Positions 52,207 through 61,597 of a DNA stretch of 64,000 nucleotides are shown one piece after another. The DNA is from Clostridium sp. (GTDB lineage Bacteria > Bacillota > Clostridia > Clostridiales > Clostridiaceae), in contig NZ_JAPFDR010000011.1 in NCBI RefSeq assembly GCF_026168755.1, positions 23,823 through 87,822 of the forward strand, read 5' to 3'. The first letter of the stretch is position 1, and the number at the start of each line of letters is the position of its first letter. The notes below the pieces were generated by a model. It was not told the DNA's origin, made no database searches, and saw only the letters and a program-made list of their open reading frames with translations. The position numbers and the translations under genes are program-made.

Positions 52207-53043
52207 TTAATTAAATAGAGAGTTTATTTCAGTTAAATGTTTAGTTGCTAATTCATATCCATGTTCATAATTAGATTTAAGTTTATTAACATCTTTCTCG
52301 AAGCTTTCTAATTGATATTCTGGTCTTAATATAATAGCTTTACCTTGCTTTTCTAAATCTTCACAGAATTTTACTGTTTCATTATAATGCTCATGGCGAG
52401 TTAAAAAGGAATTTTTTAAATTAGGATATTTATGATTTAATAATTTAGATACAATAATATTCTTTTTACTTAAATCTTTTTTATATCCTTTTGGTTGAGT
52501 AAGAATTATTAAGTGCTTTTCATTTCCGTCAGTAATTGCTTTTTTTATTGGAATAGGGTCACAAAGTCCACCATCATAATACTCATTATCATTAATTTTT
52601 ATAACTGGAAAAAAGATTGGAAGAGCACAAGTTGCCCTAAGGAATGTAGCTTTATCATCAAGGTCTTTTCCATCTAAATATTCTGTTTTACCAGTTTTAG
52701 CATTAGTAACTCCAATTAAAATTTTACCTGTATATTTTTTATAAGTATCCATATCAAATGGCACTAATTTATTAGGTATTTCATCAAAAACAAAGTCTAA
52801 TCCGAATAGACTTTTGCATTTAAGAAAATTTCCATATCCTAAATATCTTTTATCATTTCTATATTTAGCTAAAACCTCAAGATTACGTCCTTTTTGTTTA
52901 GAAATATATGAGATTCCATTAGTTATTCCTGCAGAAACACCTATGCAATAAGGGAAAATAATATTATTATCAAGTAATGCATCCATTACTCCTGCACTAA
53001 AAATTGGTCTAAAAGTTCCACCTTCTAAAATTAAACTTGGCAT
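52207..53043 (-). CDS. Patatin-like phospholipase (RssA/YlbK-like)
   Basis: 278 aa. Oxyanion glycines LILEGGTFRPIFSAGV, nucleophile elbow GVS37AG, and catalytic Asp in EYYDGGLCDPIPI form the patatin Ser-Asp dyad. Family members hydrolyse acyl chains of lipids. No signal peptide. ATG follows GAAAGGAG. Monocistronic. Confidence 0.9.
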   Translation of the reverse strand: MPSLILEGGTFRPIFSAGVMDALLDNNIIFPYCIGVSAGITNGISYISKQKGRNLEVLAKYRNDKRYLGYGNFLKCKSLFGLDFVFDEIPNKLVPFDMDTYKKYTGKILIGVTNAKTGKTEYLDGKDLDDKATFLRATCALPIFFPVIKINDNEYYDGGLCDPIPIKKAITDGNEKHLIILTQPKGYKKDLSKKNIIVSKLLNHKYPNLKNSFLTRHEHYNETVKFCEDLEKQGKAIILRPEYQLESFEKDVNKLKSNYEHGYELATKHLTEINSLFN

Positions 53044-53233
53044 AAAGTGACTCCTTTCTAAAAGTTATTATTTAGTTATTATAAAACAAAATAAATTTTA
53101 TTACAAATTATTGGAATAGAATTTACAAACTTAACATTTTGTATTTAATATAAAATGAAAATAGATTATAATATAGGTAAAAATATTATGGTTGATTCAT
53201 ATTAGTATTATATAATTTAAGAGGGTGTAATTA

Positions 53234-53620
53234 TTGTTTTTTATAGGTATATTTGGAATAGATAATAAAATAAAAGAGATTAAAAATTTAACTAGCTTCT
53301 CTTGTAAAAATTGTAACATTTCAAATGTAGCAAGGTTAATTAAATCTTATACTTTTTTTCATTTTTTCTTTATACCATTATTTAAATGGAATGAGGAGTA
53401 TTATGTGATTTGTAATGGATGTAATTCCTCTTTTAGTATCTCTAAAGACAAAGGAAAAGAAATTGAAAGAGGGGGAGATGTAGAAATTACATATTGGGAT
53501 TTGAAAGAAGTGAATAACAACTATGGAAGTTATTATGCAGTAAAAAGATGTTCTAGATGTAATAGAGAAGTTGAAAATAATTTTGAGTATTGTCCATATT
53601 GTGGAGAAAAGATTAAATAG
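53234..53620 (+). CDS. Double zinc-ribbon protein
   Basis: 128 aa, TTG start after GAGGGTG. N-terminal FFIGIFGIDNKIKEI with CKNCNIS, then CNGCNSSF completes one ribbon (zinc-ribbon_15-like); the C-terminus CSRCNREVENNFEYCPYCGEKIK is a second. A hydrophobic aromatic patch (TFFHFFFIPLFKW) between may touch membrane. Function unknown. Confidence 0.75.
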   Translation: MFFIGIFGIDNKIKEIKNLTSFSCKNCNISNVARLIKSYTFFHFFFIPLFKWNEEYYVICNGCNSSFSISKDKGKEIERGGDVEITYWDLKEVNNNYGSYYAVKRCSRCNREVENNFEYCPYCGEKIK

Positions 53621-53635
53621 TATATTAAACAAAGG

Positions 53636-53667
53636 TGTCTTTATCAAATAGATAAAGGCATTTTTTG
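53636..53667 (+). terminator. Terminator of the double zinc-ribbon gene
   Basis: 10-bp stem (53636-53645 / 53651-53660) followed by TTTTTT. Confidence 0.85.
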
Positions 53668-53670
53668 TAT

Positions 53671-53705
53671 AAAAGAATTGTGTTAAAGGTAAACACAATT
53701 CTTTT
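53671..53705. terminator. Terminator of the beta-helix lipoprotein gene
   Basis: 14-bp perfect stem AAAAGAATTGTGTT (53671-53684) with 53692-53705; functional for the minus strand. Confidence 0.85.
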
Positions 53706-53725
53706 TATGAAATAACTATAAATTT

Positions 53726-55591
53726 TTAATTTCTTGGTCCCTTGCCACCACTAGAGCCTTTCATATTACCAGGAGCACCAATGTTGCCATTACCAGAACC
53801 TACTGTAGTTATAGTACTTGAAGTTGTAAAGCTACTAACTTCACTTCCACCACTAGCACTTCCATCAGTATATAATCCATCTGTTTCATTACCAGTTGAA
53901 GTTCCACCAGAGTAAACAGTATATGTTGTATTAGTTTGTAAGTTAGGTGATGATATTATTACTGATTGATATGTTTTTGATGGAGCAAAAGTAACTATAT
54001 CTTTGCCACTTTCATTTTTTATACTAATTAATGTATTTGCTGATTGAGAAGATAAAAATACGTTAACAGAATTTTGTTTTGAAGTAGTACTTAGTGATTG
54101 AGCCATACCTGAACTACCAGCAGCAATAAATAAACCACCATTTATATTACAAGTTGAATCATAGTCTAAAGCACCATTACCATTATTTTCAGGCCCATTT
54201 ACAATTACAGTTCCATCACTCATTTCAATAGAACCATTTGCATCAATACCGTCACCAGAAGCATCTACATAAAGATATCCATCATTAATATTAATGCTTC
54301 CAGTAGATGAACTAAAGTTATTTTCTCCTGGTCTTCCACTAGTAGATGAAGCATCATTTCCACCAGCTGCATTTAAACCATCATCACTTGCAATAAGGTG
54401 AATAGTACCGTCATTTATTGTTATATTTGTACTTTCAATTCCTTCATATGATTTAGATATATTTATATCTCCACCATTTATCTCAAGATTAGTATCTGAA
54501 TGGATTCCATCATCACCAGAGGAAATTTCAAAAGTTCCTCCATTAATTGTTAAGTTATCGTTTGAATGAAGTGAATCATCAGATGAATCTATAGTAATAG
54601 TACCACCATCAATTATTATATTACTTACTGCTTTAATTGCTTTTGCACTGCTAGTATCACTTGAAGAACTAGTAGTATTACTACTTTTACCCCATTGTCC
54701 CCATGGATTTTGCATATTATCATTTTTACTACTGCTATTAACACTACCACCACCAGATGTAATGTTAATAGTACCTTCAGTTATATTAACATTTGTTTCA
54801 GCTTGAATTCCATCGTTTGTAGAAATTATATTTAAAGTTCCACCTTCAATTAAAACATATCCTTTTGTAGTATCTTCAGTATTTGTAGCTTTTAAACCAT
54901 CACCAGAAGCAGTAACCTTAATAGTACCTCCTTTGATAGTTATAGAATCTTTTCCAATAAGGCCATCATCAACAGAAGTAACAGATATATTTCCTCCTGT
55001 TATTTTTAAATCATCTTTACTTACTATACCATCATTATAGTTTGCACTTACTGTTAAAGAGCCATTACCTTTAATAGTTAAATCATCTTTGCTAAAGATT
55101 GCAGCACTTGGTTCATCAGTAGAAGAATCTTCAAAGGTATAAGTTGTACCATCAGTTATAGTATTTTCACTATTATCAGGTAGAACTATTATTGTATTTT
55201 TTGCACTTTTAACATAAATAGGAGCACTATTTGTACATGTTAGATCTACGTTATTAAGTACTAAATAAACATTTTCTTCAGAGGCACTATCAACAATTAT
55301 TTGACTATTAGCAGATGTTCCACTTATTGAATATGTACCTCCATTACTAATAGTTACAATATTATTATCTACTGTAACTCCACTACCATCAACTGATATT
55401 GTATCACCTAATGAAATAGAAGCAGTAATATCACCTAAATCTTTGTCTAAGGTTTCAGTAGCTTCAATTTCTGTATTTTCAGTAGACTCAACAACTGTAT
55501 TAGTAGTAGCATTTGTAGTTGTCTTTGAACAAGCTATTGAATTTATACATAAAGAAATAATTGTTAAAGCTAAAATAAGTTTTTTCTTCAT
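53726..55591 (-). CDS. Carbohydrate-binding-domain (DUF4353-like) beta-helix lipoprotein
   Basis: 621 aa lipoprotein (lipobox SIAC21). From about 170 to 470 it has at least ten imperfect repeats of about 22 residues with the core (I/L)-T-I-x-G-G-T-(I/F)-x-I-x-S-x-D-D-G-(I/L), a right-handed beta-helix pattern. C-terminal part is Gly/Ser-rich. Such 'carbohydrate-binding domain-containing' proteins occur with CotH kinases, VTC polymerases and DUF4956; the latter two are divergent neighbours here. Ligand unknown. Confidence 0.75.
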   Translation of the reverse strand: MKKKLILALTIISLCINSIACSKTTTNATTNTVVESTENTEIEATETLDKDLGDITASISLGDTISVDGSGVTVDNNIVTISNGGTYSISGTSANSQIIVDSASEENVYLVLNNVDLTCTNSAPIYVKSAKNTIIVLPDNSENTITDGTTYTFEDSSTDEPSAAIFSKDDLTIKGNGSLTVSANYNDGIVSKDDLKITGGNISVTSVDDGLIGKDSITIKGGTIKVTASGDGLKATNTEDTTKGYVLIEGGTLNIISTNDGIQAETNVNITEGTINITSGGGSVNSSSKNDNMQNPWGQWGKSSNTTSSSSDTSSAKAIKAVSNIIIDGGTITIDSSDDSLHSNDNLTINGGTFEISSGDDGIHSDTNLEINGGDINISKSYEGIESTNITINDGTIHLIASDDGLNAAGGNDASSTSGRPGENNFSSSTGSININDGYLYVDASGDGIDANGSIEMSDGTVIVNGPENNGNGALDYDSTCNINGGLFIAAGSSGMAQSLSTTSKQNSVNVFLSSQSANTLISIKNESGKDIVTFAPSKTYQSVIISSPNLQTNTTYTVYSGGTSTGNETDGLYTDGSASGGSEVSSFTTSSTITTVGSGNGNIGAPGNMKGSSGGKGPRN

Positions 55592-55872
55592 AATTTCCTC
55601 CTAATATTTTTCTAAAAATATTTTCTGTATGCACATAAAATGAAAATTCTATTTCGTAAATAAGTTCTAGAAATATATTAACAACTAAACCTTAAATTAA
55701 TCTTAAGTGAGGCTCGAAATTTTAACTGACACTCTAAATCTATGATTTAGTTAGTGGAAGTTACCTACTTGGTAATTTATTTACTTAATTTTAGAAATTT
55801 AAGATTTTTTTAAGGTTAGGATTTTATAATTAAATTGAACAATACGACAGAACAGGTAAGGAGGTTATATAA
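55592..55872. promoter_or_regulatory. Divergent promoter region with two hairpins
   Basis: CTAAATC/GATTTAG (about 55735-55751) and TTACC/GGTAA (about 55762-55776) lie between the beta-helix gene and the VTC gene. No riboswitch family recognised. Confidence 0.4.
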
Positions 55873-56625
55873 ATGGCAATAAAATCATTTAAGAGATATG
55901 AAAAAAAGTATTTGTTAAATCAAACTCAGTATGATGAATTAATAAAAAGATTAAGTGAATATATGAACACAGATGAATATTGTAAAGATGGAAAAAATTA
56001 TAGTATCTATAATATTTATTATGATACAGATGATAATCAAGTAATTAGGCATTCAATATCTAAGCCCTATTACAAGGAGAAACTTAGATTAAGAAGTTAC
56101 AAGGTTCCGAAATCACTTGATGATAAGGTATTCATAGAGCTTAAAAAGAAAATAAATGGAGTTGTTAATAAAAGAAGGGTAGTGTTAACTTTAGGAGAGG
56201 CCTATAAGTTTTTAGATTTTAGGATAAGGCCCAAAAAAGGGGATTATATGAGCAATCAAGTATTAAATGAAATTGAGTATTATTTAGATAATAATAAAAT
56301 TACCCCTAAAGTTTATATAAGCTATAGTAGAAAGGCCTTTTTCTGTAAAAGTGATAAAAATTTTAGATTGACTTTTGATTCTAAAATAACTACAAGAAGA
56401 GATTATCTATTTTTAGAATCTGGAAGTTTTGGAGAAGATCTTTTAGAAACAGAACAATATTTAATGGAAGTTAAAATTTTAGGGGCAATACCATTATGGT
56501 TAGTGAGTATATTATCAGAATTAGAAATATATAGTACTAAGTTTTCTAAGTATGGAAATGAGTATATGAGATATTGTTCAAGAAAAAATAATGTTAGTGA
56601 AATAAGGAGAGAAAAGATATGTTAG
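55873..56625 (+). CDS. VTC-domain polyphosphate polymerase-like protein
   Basis: 250 aa, ATG after AAGGAGG. Tunnel-fold VTC residues: RYEKKYLLN at the N-terminus, YNIYYDTDDNQVIRHSI, KEKLRLRSYK, FIELKKKINGVVNKRR, YSRKAFFC and LMEVKILGAIPLWL. Yeast VTC makes polyphosphate from ATP; bacterial single-domain homologues are presumed to act on polyphosphate or related polymers. It overlaps the DUF4956 gene by 7 bases, so the two act together at the membrane. Confidence 0.88.
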   Translation: MAIKSFKRYEKKYLLNQTQYDELIKRLSEYMNTDEYCKDGKNYSIYNIYYDTDDNQVIRHSISKPYYKEKLRLRSYKVPKSLDDKVFIELKKKINGVVNKRRVVLTLGEAYKFLDFRIRPKKGDYMSNQVLNEIEYYLDNNKITPKVYISYSRKAFFCKSDKNFRLTFDSKITTRRDYLFLESGSFGEDLLETEQYLMEVKILGAIPLWLVSILSELEIYSTKFSKYGNEYMRYCSRKNNVSEIRREKIC

Positions 56626-57308
56626 AAACTATAATAGCGTCGACAAGTGGAGAATCATTTACTTTATCAAATGCATTAATTGTAATAGGAGCATCAATAG
56701 TATTAGGATTTGTTATTAGTTTAGCTTATATGTATACTCATAAGAAAGAGGGTTATGCACCTGGATTTACATTAACATTAATAATGTTACCAGTAATAAT
56801 TTCAATAATAATTCTTTTAGTAGGAAACAATGTTGCAAGAGCATTTAGTTTAGCAGGAGCTTTTTCAATTATTAGATTTAGAAGTGCACCTGGAGACCCT
56901 AAAGATATTGCTTATGTATTTTTTACTTTAGCAGTTGGTTTATCTTGTGGTATGGGTTATGTAGGATATGGATTTATAGTTACAGTAATATTATGTGCAG
57001 TTATGATTATTTTAGATAAGCTTAAATTTGCGATGCCTAAAACTAAAAGTATGAAACTAAAGATATTAATTCCAGAAGACTTAAATTATGAAGGATTATT
57101 TGATGATATTTTAGAAAGATATTCATCTACATGGACAATGGAAAGTGTTAAGACTAAAGACTTTGGTGCATTATTTGAGCTTTCTTATAGATTACATTTA
57201 AATGAAAATGTAATTCAAAAGAAATTAATTGATGAATTAAGATGTAAGAATGGAAATTTAAATATTTCATTAACTTCAGCAGGTTTAGAAGATAAGGTAT
57301 ATGTATAA
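56619..57308 (+). CDS. DUF4956 membrane protein
   Basis: 229 aa. Four membrane helices in residues 15-140; conserved FSLAGAFSIIRFRSAPGDPKDIAYVFFTLAVGL between helices; a cytosolic C-terminal domain (150-229). It is the standard partner of VTC-domain proteins and may form the export or membrane component of the system. Confidence 0.88.
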   Translation: MLETIIASTSGESFTLSNALIVIGASIVLGFVISLAYMYTHKKEGYAPGFTLTLIMLPVIISIIILLVGNNVARAFSLAGAFSIIRFRSAPGDPKDIAYVFFTLAVGLSCGMGYVGYGFIVTVILCAVMIILDKLKFAMPKTKSMKLKILIPEDLNYEGLFDDILERYSSTWTMESVKTKDFGALFELSYRLHLNENVIQKKLIDELRCKNGNLNISLTSAGLEDKVYV

Positions 57309-57327
57309 TAAGCTTGTTAATTAAAGT

Positions 57328-57364
57328 AAAAGTGGTAGAGAATAAAAATTCACCTACCACTTTT
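57328..57364. terminator. Bidirectional terminator between DUF4956 and csp
   Basis: 11-bp perfect stem AAAAGTGGTAG (57328-57338) with 57354-57364, T tract on the plus strand and A tract for the minus. Confidence 0.9.
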
Positions 57365-57365
57365 T

Positions 57366-57575
57366 TTAAAGTTTATGTACATTTATAGCCATAGGGCCTT
57401 TTTGTCCATCAGCAATAGAAAATGATACATTTTCTCCTTCATGTAGACAATTATCAGGACCATTTTCTTTTAATTGTGAATGATGAACAAATATATCATT
57501 TCCATCATTAGTTGAAATAAATCCATATCCTTTTTCTTCATTAAACCATTTAACTGTACCTGTATAACTTGACAT
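57366..57575 (-). CDS. cspA: Cold-shock domain RNA chaperone
   Basis: 69 aa CSD. TGTVKWFNEEKGYGFIS holds RNP1 and NDIFVHHSQL RNP2. It binds single-stranded RNA/DNA and melts structure. ATG after AAGGAG. The paralogue number cannot be told from this window. Confidence 0.95.
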   Translation of the reverse strand: MSSYTGTVKWFNEEKGYGFISTNDGNDIFVHHSQLKENGPDNCLHEGENVSFSIADGQKGPMAINVHKL

Positions 57576-57650
57576 AAAATTTCTCCTTAAGTAAATAATT
57601 GATTAATCTATACTAGTTTGTGAAAAAGATTAAAGTTTATACTATAGAAT

Positions 57651-58343
57651 TTAATTTTTATAAATATCTTGAGCGAGTAATGTTAGTTTTTCCAAGCTCA
57701 AAATTTTAATTGTATTTTTATTTTTTTCTATAATTTTTAAATCAGAAAGATTTTTAATAACTCTATTTAAGTGACGATAGCTAGAACCTAAAAGTTCAGA
57801 TAAATTATTAATACCATCAATATCAACAAATATTTCTTTTGATTTATTTGATGGTAATGATGAAAGTAAATAGCTTGCAAAGCGATTTTCAATTGGTGAA
57901 AGTATATTAATACTCATATAGCTTGAATTTCTTCTAAGTTTTTTTTGAAGAGATGATATTATAAATCTTAAAAATACAGAATCATCGTAACCATATTCTT
58001 TTATATTATTTAATGGTAAGGCTAAACAAATACAATTTTCTAAAGCCTGAACATTACAATCTGCATATGGATTTTCTATAAATTCAATATCTCCCATTAC
58101 TGATAGAGGAGTATTAAAGCAAAGCAATAATGACTTGCCAGTTGAAAGTAAGGTTGTTACTTTATACTTTCCATGAACTAAAAAATACATATAAAATAAC
58201 TTTTCGTTTAAAGAACAAAGATATTCATTTTTATTAAATGTATGTATTTCTAACGAGTTTAATAAGTTTTTATTTAAGTAAGAATTTAAAGAATATTTAT
58301 TAATATAATTGATAAGAAGATCTTTATTATTTAGTTTTTTCAT
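57651..58343 (-). CDS. Crp/Fnr-family regulator (YeiL-like)
   Basis: 230 aa. Residues 20-130 are a cyclic-nucleotide-binding-type beta barrel without a proper cAMP phosphate cassette; residues 150-225 are a winged helix with recognition helix NLSELLGSSYRHLNRVIKNL. Divergent from two DUF606 transporter genes 160 bases away, a pairing common in clostridia, so it probably controls them. Confidence 0.85.
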   Translation of the reverse strand: MKKLNNKDLLINYINKYSLNSYLNKNLLNSLEIHTFNKNEYLCSLNEKLFYMYFLVHGKYKVTTLLSTGKSLLLCFNTPLSVMGDIEFIENPYADCNVQALENCICLALPLNNIKEYGYDDSVFLRFIISSLQKKLRRNSSYMSINILSPIENRFASYLLSSLPSNKSKEIFVDIDGINNLSELLGSSYRHLNRVIKNLSDLKIIEKNKNTIKILSLEKLTLLAQDIYKN

Positions 58344-58504
58344 AAGTACTCCCTTTAAATATAGATAAAGTTAATTAATGTATATTAATTAGAAATATTA
58401 TATAAAAAGAGTATACTATTAAAATTAGAATAGGACAAATGTCCTATTTTGTTTTTGTATATATTTGATAATATGGTTCTAGAAATTTAAACGGAGGAAT
58501 TAAA

Positions 58505-58927
58505 ATGTATAATATTTTAGCGTTATTAATAGGGGCACTTATTTCTATTATGGTATCTTTTAATAGTGGATTAGAAGGATATGTTGGTAGTACATATTCT
58601 GTAGTTCTTATCCATACAATAGGACTTATTGCAATACTTATAGTTGCAGTAATTAAGAAAGAAAAGATAGTAATAAAGGAAGCTATACCATTTTATTTGT
58701 TTTTAGGTGGAATTTTTGGGGTTATGCTTACTTTAGTTAATGTAATTACGATAGGTAGCATAGGTGTTGCATTAACAACAGCATTAGCTGTATTTGGACA
58801 ATTAGTATTTTCATCTTTAGTAGATCATTTTGGATTATTTGGTTTAACTAAATATGAATTTAATCCTAAGAAAATTGTAGGGCTTCTTATAGTTTTTGGT
58901 GGACTAGTTATTATGACAATGGCTTAA
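58505..58927 (+). CDS. DUF606 (YdcZ-like) DMT transporter, first of pair
   Basis: 140 aa, five membrane helices; LSLNSGLEGYVGS-type start and the LGGIFGVMLTLVNVITIGSIGVALTTALAVFGQL core match DUF606. ATG after CGGAGG. The next gene is a second half-size family member, so the two probably form a heterodimeric ten-helix carrier. Confidence 0.88.
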   Translation: MYNILALLIGALISIMVSFNSGLEGYVGSTYSVVLIHTIGLIAILIVAVIKKEKIVIKEAIPFYLFLGGIFGVMLTLVNVITIGSIGVALTTALAVFGQLVFSSLVDHFGLFGLTKYEFNPKKIVGLLIVFGGLVIMTMA

Positions 58928-58943
58928 AAGGAGGAATTATAGA

Positions 58944-59396
58944 ATGTTAATGATTTTATTAGCTATATTGGGAGGAGTATTAACTAGTTTATCAATGATA
59001 GTGAGCTCAACACTTGGAAAGAAAATAGGTTTGATTCAAAGTACAATAATTCATTATATAGGTGGACTTATAGGAGGAGTATTTATTTTAATTGGAATAG
59101 GTAATGCATCAGCACCATCAATTATAGATATGAGTAGAATGCCACTATATATTTTCTTAGGTGGAATGATTGGTGTTATAGTAGTATATACATCTAATAT
59201 TGTAATTCCTAAGATTCCAGTAGTATATAGTACATTATTAATGTTTTCAGGACAAATGTTATGTGCAATTATTATAGATACAATTGTAATAGGGGATTTT
59301 TCTTGGCAAAAACTTTTAGGAGCAGTAATAGTTATATTAGGTATTTTTTATAATTCTAAAGTAGATGAAAAGGAAAATAAGGCAGTAATAGAATAA
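58944..59396 (+). CDS. DUF606 (YdcZ-like) DMT transporter, second of pair
   Basis: 150 aa, five membrane helices with LGGVLTSLSMIVSSTLGKKIGL and LGGMIGVIVVYTSNIVIPKIPVVYSTLLMFSGQML. Begins 16 bases after its partner behind AAAAGGAGG. Substrate unknown. Confidence 0.88.
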   Translation: MLMILLAILGGVLTSLSMIVSSTLGKKIGLIQSTIIHYIGGLIGGVFILIGIGNASAPSIIDMSRMPLYIFLGGMIGVIVVYTSNIVIPKIPVVYSTLLMFSGQMLCAIIIDTIVIGDFSWQKLLGAVIVILGIFYNSKVDEKENKAVIE

Positions 59397-59421
59397 AAAA
59401 TTTATATTAAAAAGCAAAGTG

Positions 59422-59458
59422 AAAAATCACATGGATATTAATTCATGTGATTTTTTTA
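59422..59458 (+). terminator. Terminator of the DUF606 pair
   Basis: 12-bp stem AAAAATCACATG (59422-59433) with 59444-59455, then T. Confidence 0.9.
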
Positions 59459-59471
59459 ATAACTTTATGTT

Positions 59472-59891
59472 TTATATAACTTTTAAATGAACTGTATTAT
59501 CTGAATAATTTTTAAATAGTCTTTTTATAGTTATTCCATAATACATTAATGCTCCTCCTGAAAACACTTCATTGGTTTCAAGATTTACATAAACTGAATC
59601 TTCATTTAGATTTTTTAATCTTAGTCTTTTGGAATTGTTTATATTTTCTGATGATAATCCTTCAAATTTAAGTAAAACTTCAGATTTATCTTTAGATACT
59701 ATTTCAAAACATTTTAGAGTATTATTTTTATTTAAATTGCTTATTGTAAAATAATTTATATTATTTAATAAATTATTTTCAGTAACGTTTTCTGAAGTTT
59801 TTTTTAAAAATTTATTATTTGATAACCGTTCATTAGTATTAATATATATCATATTTAATAAATTATTATTTTCTATAATGCTTATTGCCAT
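59472..59891 (-). pseudogene. Alpha-galactosidase (GH36) relic: start and C-terminal domain only
   Basis: 139 codons with a good ribosome binding site (AGGGGG). The second half (CFEIVSKDKSEVLLKFEGL, RLRLKNLNEDSVYVNL, VFSGGALMYYGI) matches the beta-sandwich C-terminus of GH36 enzymes, normally after about 600 residues of supersandwich and catalytic barrel. These are missing, so an in-frame deletion has removed the enzyme. A catabolite-type operator remains upstream. Confidence 0.65.
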
Positions 59892-59953
59892 AGTAAAATG
59901 CCCCCTAATGTGTTTTATTTAAACCGATATTTTAATTAGGTGTTTAACAGTTG

Positions 59954-59967
59954 TGTTAACGTTTACT
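59954..59967 (-). promoter_or_regulatory. cre/LacI-type operator upstream of the GH36 relic
   Basis: TGTTAACGTTTACT matches the cre consensus TGWNANCGNTNWCA in all but the last base. Confidence 0.5.
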
Positions 59968-60056
59968 TATATAATAGACCATTTTAGGAATATAATCAAG
60001 AGTTTTAATGAAATATGTATAGTTTTCATAATAAATGTTTATTCTTTATAAGAAAA

Positions 60057-60103
60057 AATGATCAATAGATAGTTTGAAGAATTATCTATTGATCATTTTT
60101 ATT
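60057..60103. terminator. Terminator of the VanZ gene
   Basis: 15-bp perfect stem AATGATCAATAGATA (60057-60071) with 60083-60097, A/T tracts both sides. Confidence 0.88.
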
Positions 60104-60113
60104 TTTTAATACT

Positions 60114-61103
60114 TTAATTATTTAAAGCAAATTTCATAGATGGACATTCATTTCCATTTTTATCGTAAAACTTAATTTCTAAGTCACAACTTTCTTCACC
60201 ATTAAAAAAATCATAAAATGTCATAACAGAATAATCACCATCTTTCAATTGGAAGTTAGAAGTGAATTTTCCATAATACCATCTATTATTAAAAATTCGT
60301 TTAATATTTTTTAATTCTATAAAGGTGCTATCATCAGAAAGAAAAAATTTATAATTTTCAAAATCTCTAGTTATTTTATAATAATCAGAGTTATTAATTC
60401 CAAAGACTTCCGTTGCTAAATCTTCATTGGATAGATTAGCTGAGATTGTCTCATTATATAATAATCCAAAAGAGAAAAGTGTAAAAATTAAAACCATTGT
60501 TCCTACAGGTTTAGCAACTATTAATGTTAAATTACCATCAAAAGAACTACTTATATTTTTAATAAATTCTTCAATTTTAGTATTTTTAAATATTCTATAA
60601 AAAATATTAAATATTATAAAGCCTATAATACTACCCAATGTATTAAATATAATATCATCTATATCAGTAGTATTAAATGGTGTAAAAATTTGAAGTACTT
60701 CTATAGTTAAGGATGCTGTAAATCCATATAATATAACTTTACTTAACTTATTTTTTGTATTGAAAAATAAGGGTATACAAAATCCTAATGGTATAAATAA
60801 TAATATGTTACCTACAACGTTATAAAGTGCTATATGTATATCTGAAAATTCATTGGTAAACATTTTTACTGTTTCTACAAATGGAATGTAATTAATATAG
60901 AATCTAATATCAAAATCTAAAGTTAAATATCCATATTTAAATATTGTTAAGTTAACTAATATTAAGAAATAAATGAAAAATAAATTTATAAATACTTCTC
61001 TCAGTTTATTTATAGGTTTATTTTTTATATAATATCTAACTCTAAATATTATCCAGATTATTGTAAATAAAATAGCTGCCAATATAAAAGAAATTCCTAT
61101 CAT
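60114..61103 (-). CDS. VanZ family membrane protein with extracytoplasmic C-terminal domain
   Basis: 329 aa. Residues 1-185 are a VanZ-like domain with five membrane helices (NVVGNILLFIPLGFCIPLF, SLTIEVLQIFTPFNTTDIDDIIFNTLGSIIGF); a sixth helix (about 198-215) leads to a 110-residue soluble domain. VanZ confers low-level teicoplanin resistance in Tn1546, but most homologues have unknown roles. ATG after AAAAGGGAG. Confidence 0.85.
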   Translation of the reverse strand: MIGISFILAAILFTIIWIIFRVRYYIKNKPINKLREVFINLFFIYFLILVNLTIFKYGYLTLDFDIRFYINYIPFVETVKMFTNEFSDIHIALYNVVGNILLFIPLGFCIPLFFNTKNKLSKVILYGFTASLTIEVLQIFTPFNTTDIDDIIFNTLGSIIGFIIFNIFYRIFKNTKIEEFIKNISSSFDGNLTLIVAKPVGTMVLIFTLFSFGLLYNETISANLSNEDLATEVFGINNSDYYKITRDFENYKFFLSDDSTFIELKNIKRIFNNRWYYGKFTSNFQLKDGDYSVMTFYDFFNGEESCDLEIKFYDKNGNECPSMKFALNN

Positions 61104-61148
61104 AGTTTTATCTCCCTTTTTTAATTTTAAATTCTACTTTGTCTAGTA

Positions 61149-61597
61149 TTAATTAGACAAAGTAGAAGATACATTTCTAAATTTATAAACATTATTGATT
61201 ATAGAAATAGAAAGTACATTTATAATCAATTGATTTCCACCATAGCTTATAAAAGGCATGTTTATACCTAAAATAGGAGAAAGTGAAAAGTTAAATAAAA
61301 TATTTAATATAAATTGAATTGCAAATAATGAACAAAGTCCACTTACTAAAAGTTTTCCATAAGTGTTTTTAGTATTCCTAGAAATAAATGCAATTCTTAC
61401 AATAAATGATAAGACTAAAGTAATAACCATTATGCCAATAATCTATCCAAAGCAATAAATTATTGAAGTTAGTACAAACTCCATATTGGCATCTGGAAGA
61501 AATGAACTATTAATAGTAGAACCAGTGCCTAATAATCCTACAGAATTTCTTAATGTATTTAACTGATTATAAATCCATCCAGTATTATCTTTCTACC
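61149..61597 (-). pseudogene. FtsW/RodA/SpoVE family C-terminal fragment
   Basis: Read on the minus strand from about 61597: GWIYNQLNTLRNSVGLLGTG, FLPDANMEFVLTSIIYCFG, then TAG where the family has W(I/L)G, then IIGIMVITLVLSF and SPILGINMPFISYGGNQLIINVL. This is the C-terminal third of a SEDS glycosyltransferase. The N-terminal two thirds are gone, fused instead to a truncated padR, and an in-frame stop interrupts the rest. Confidence 0.75.
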
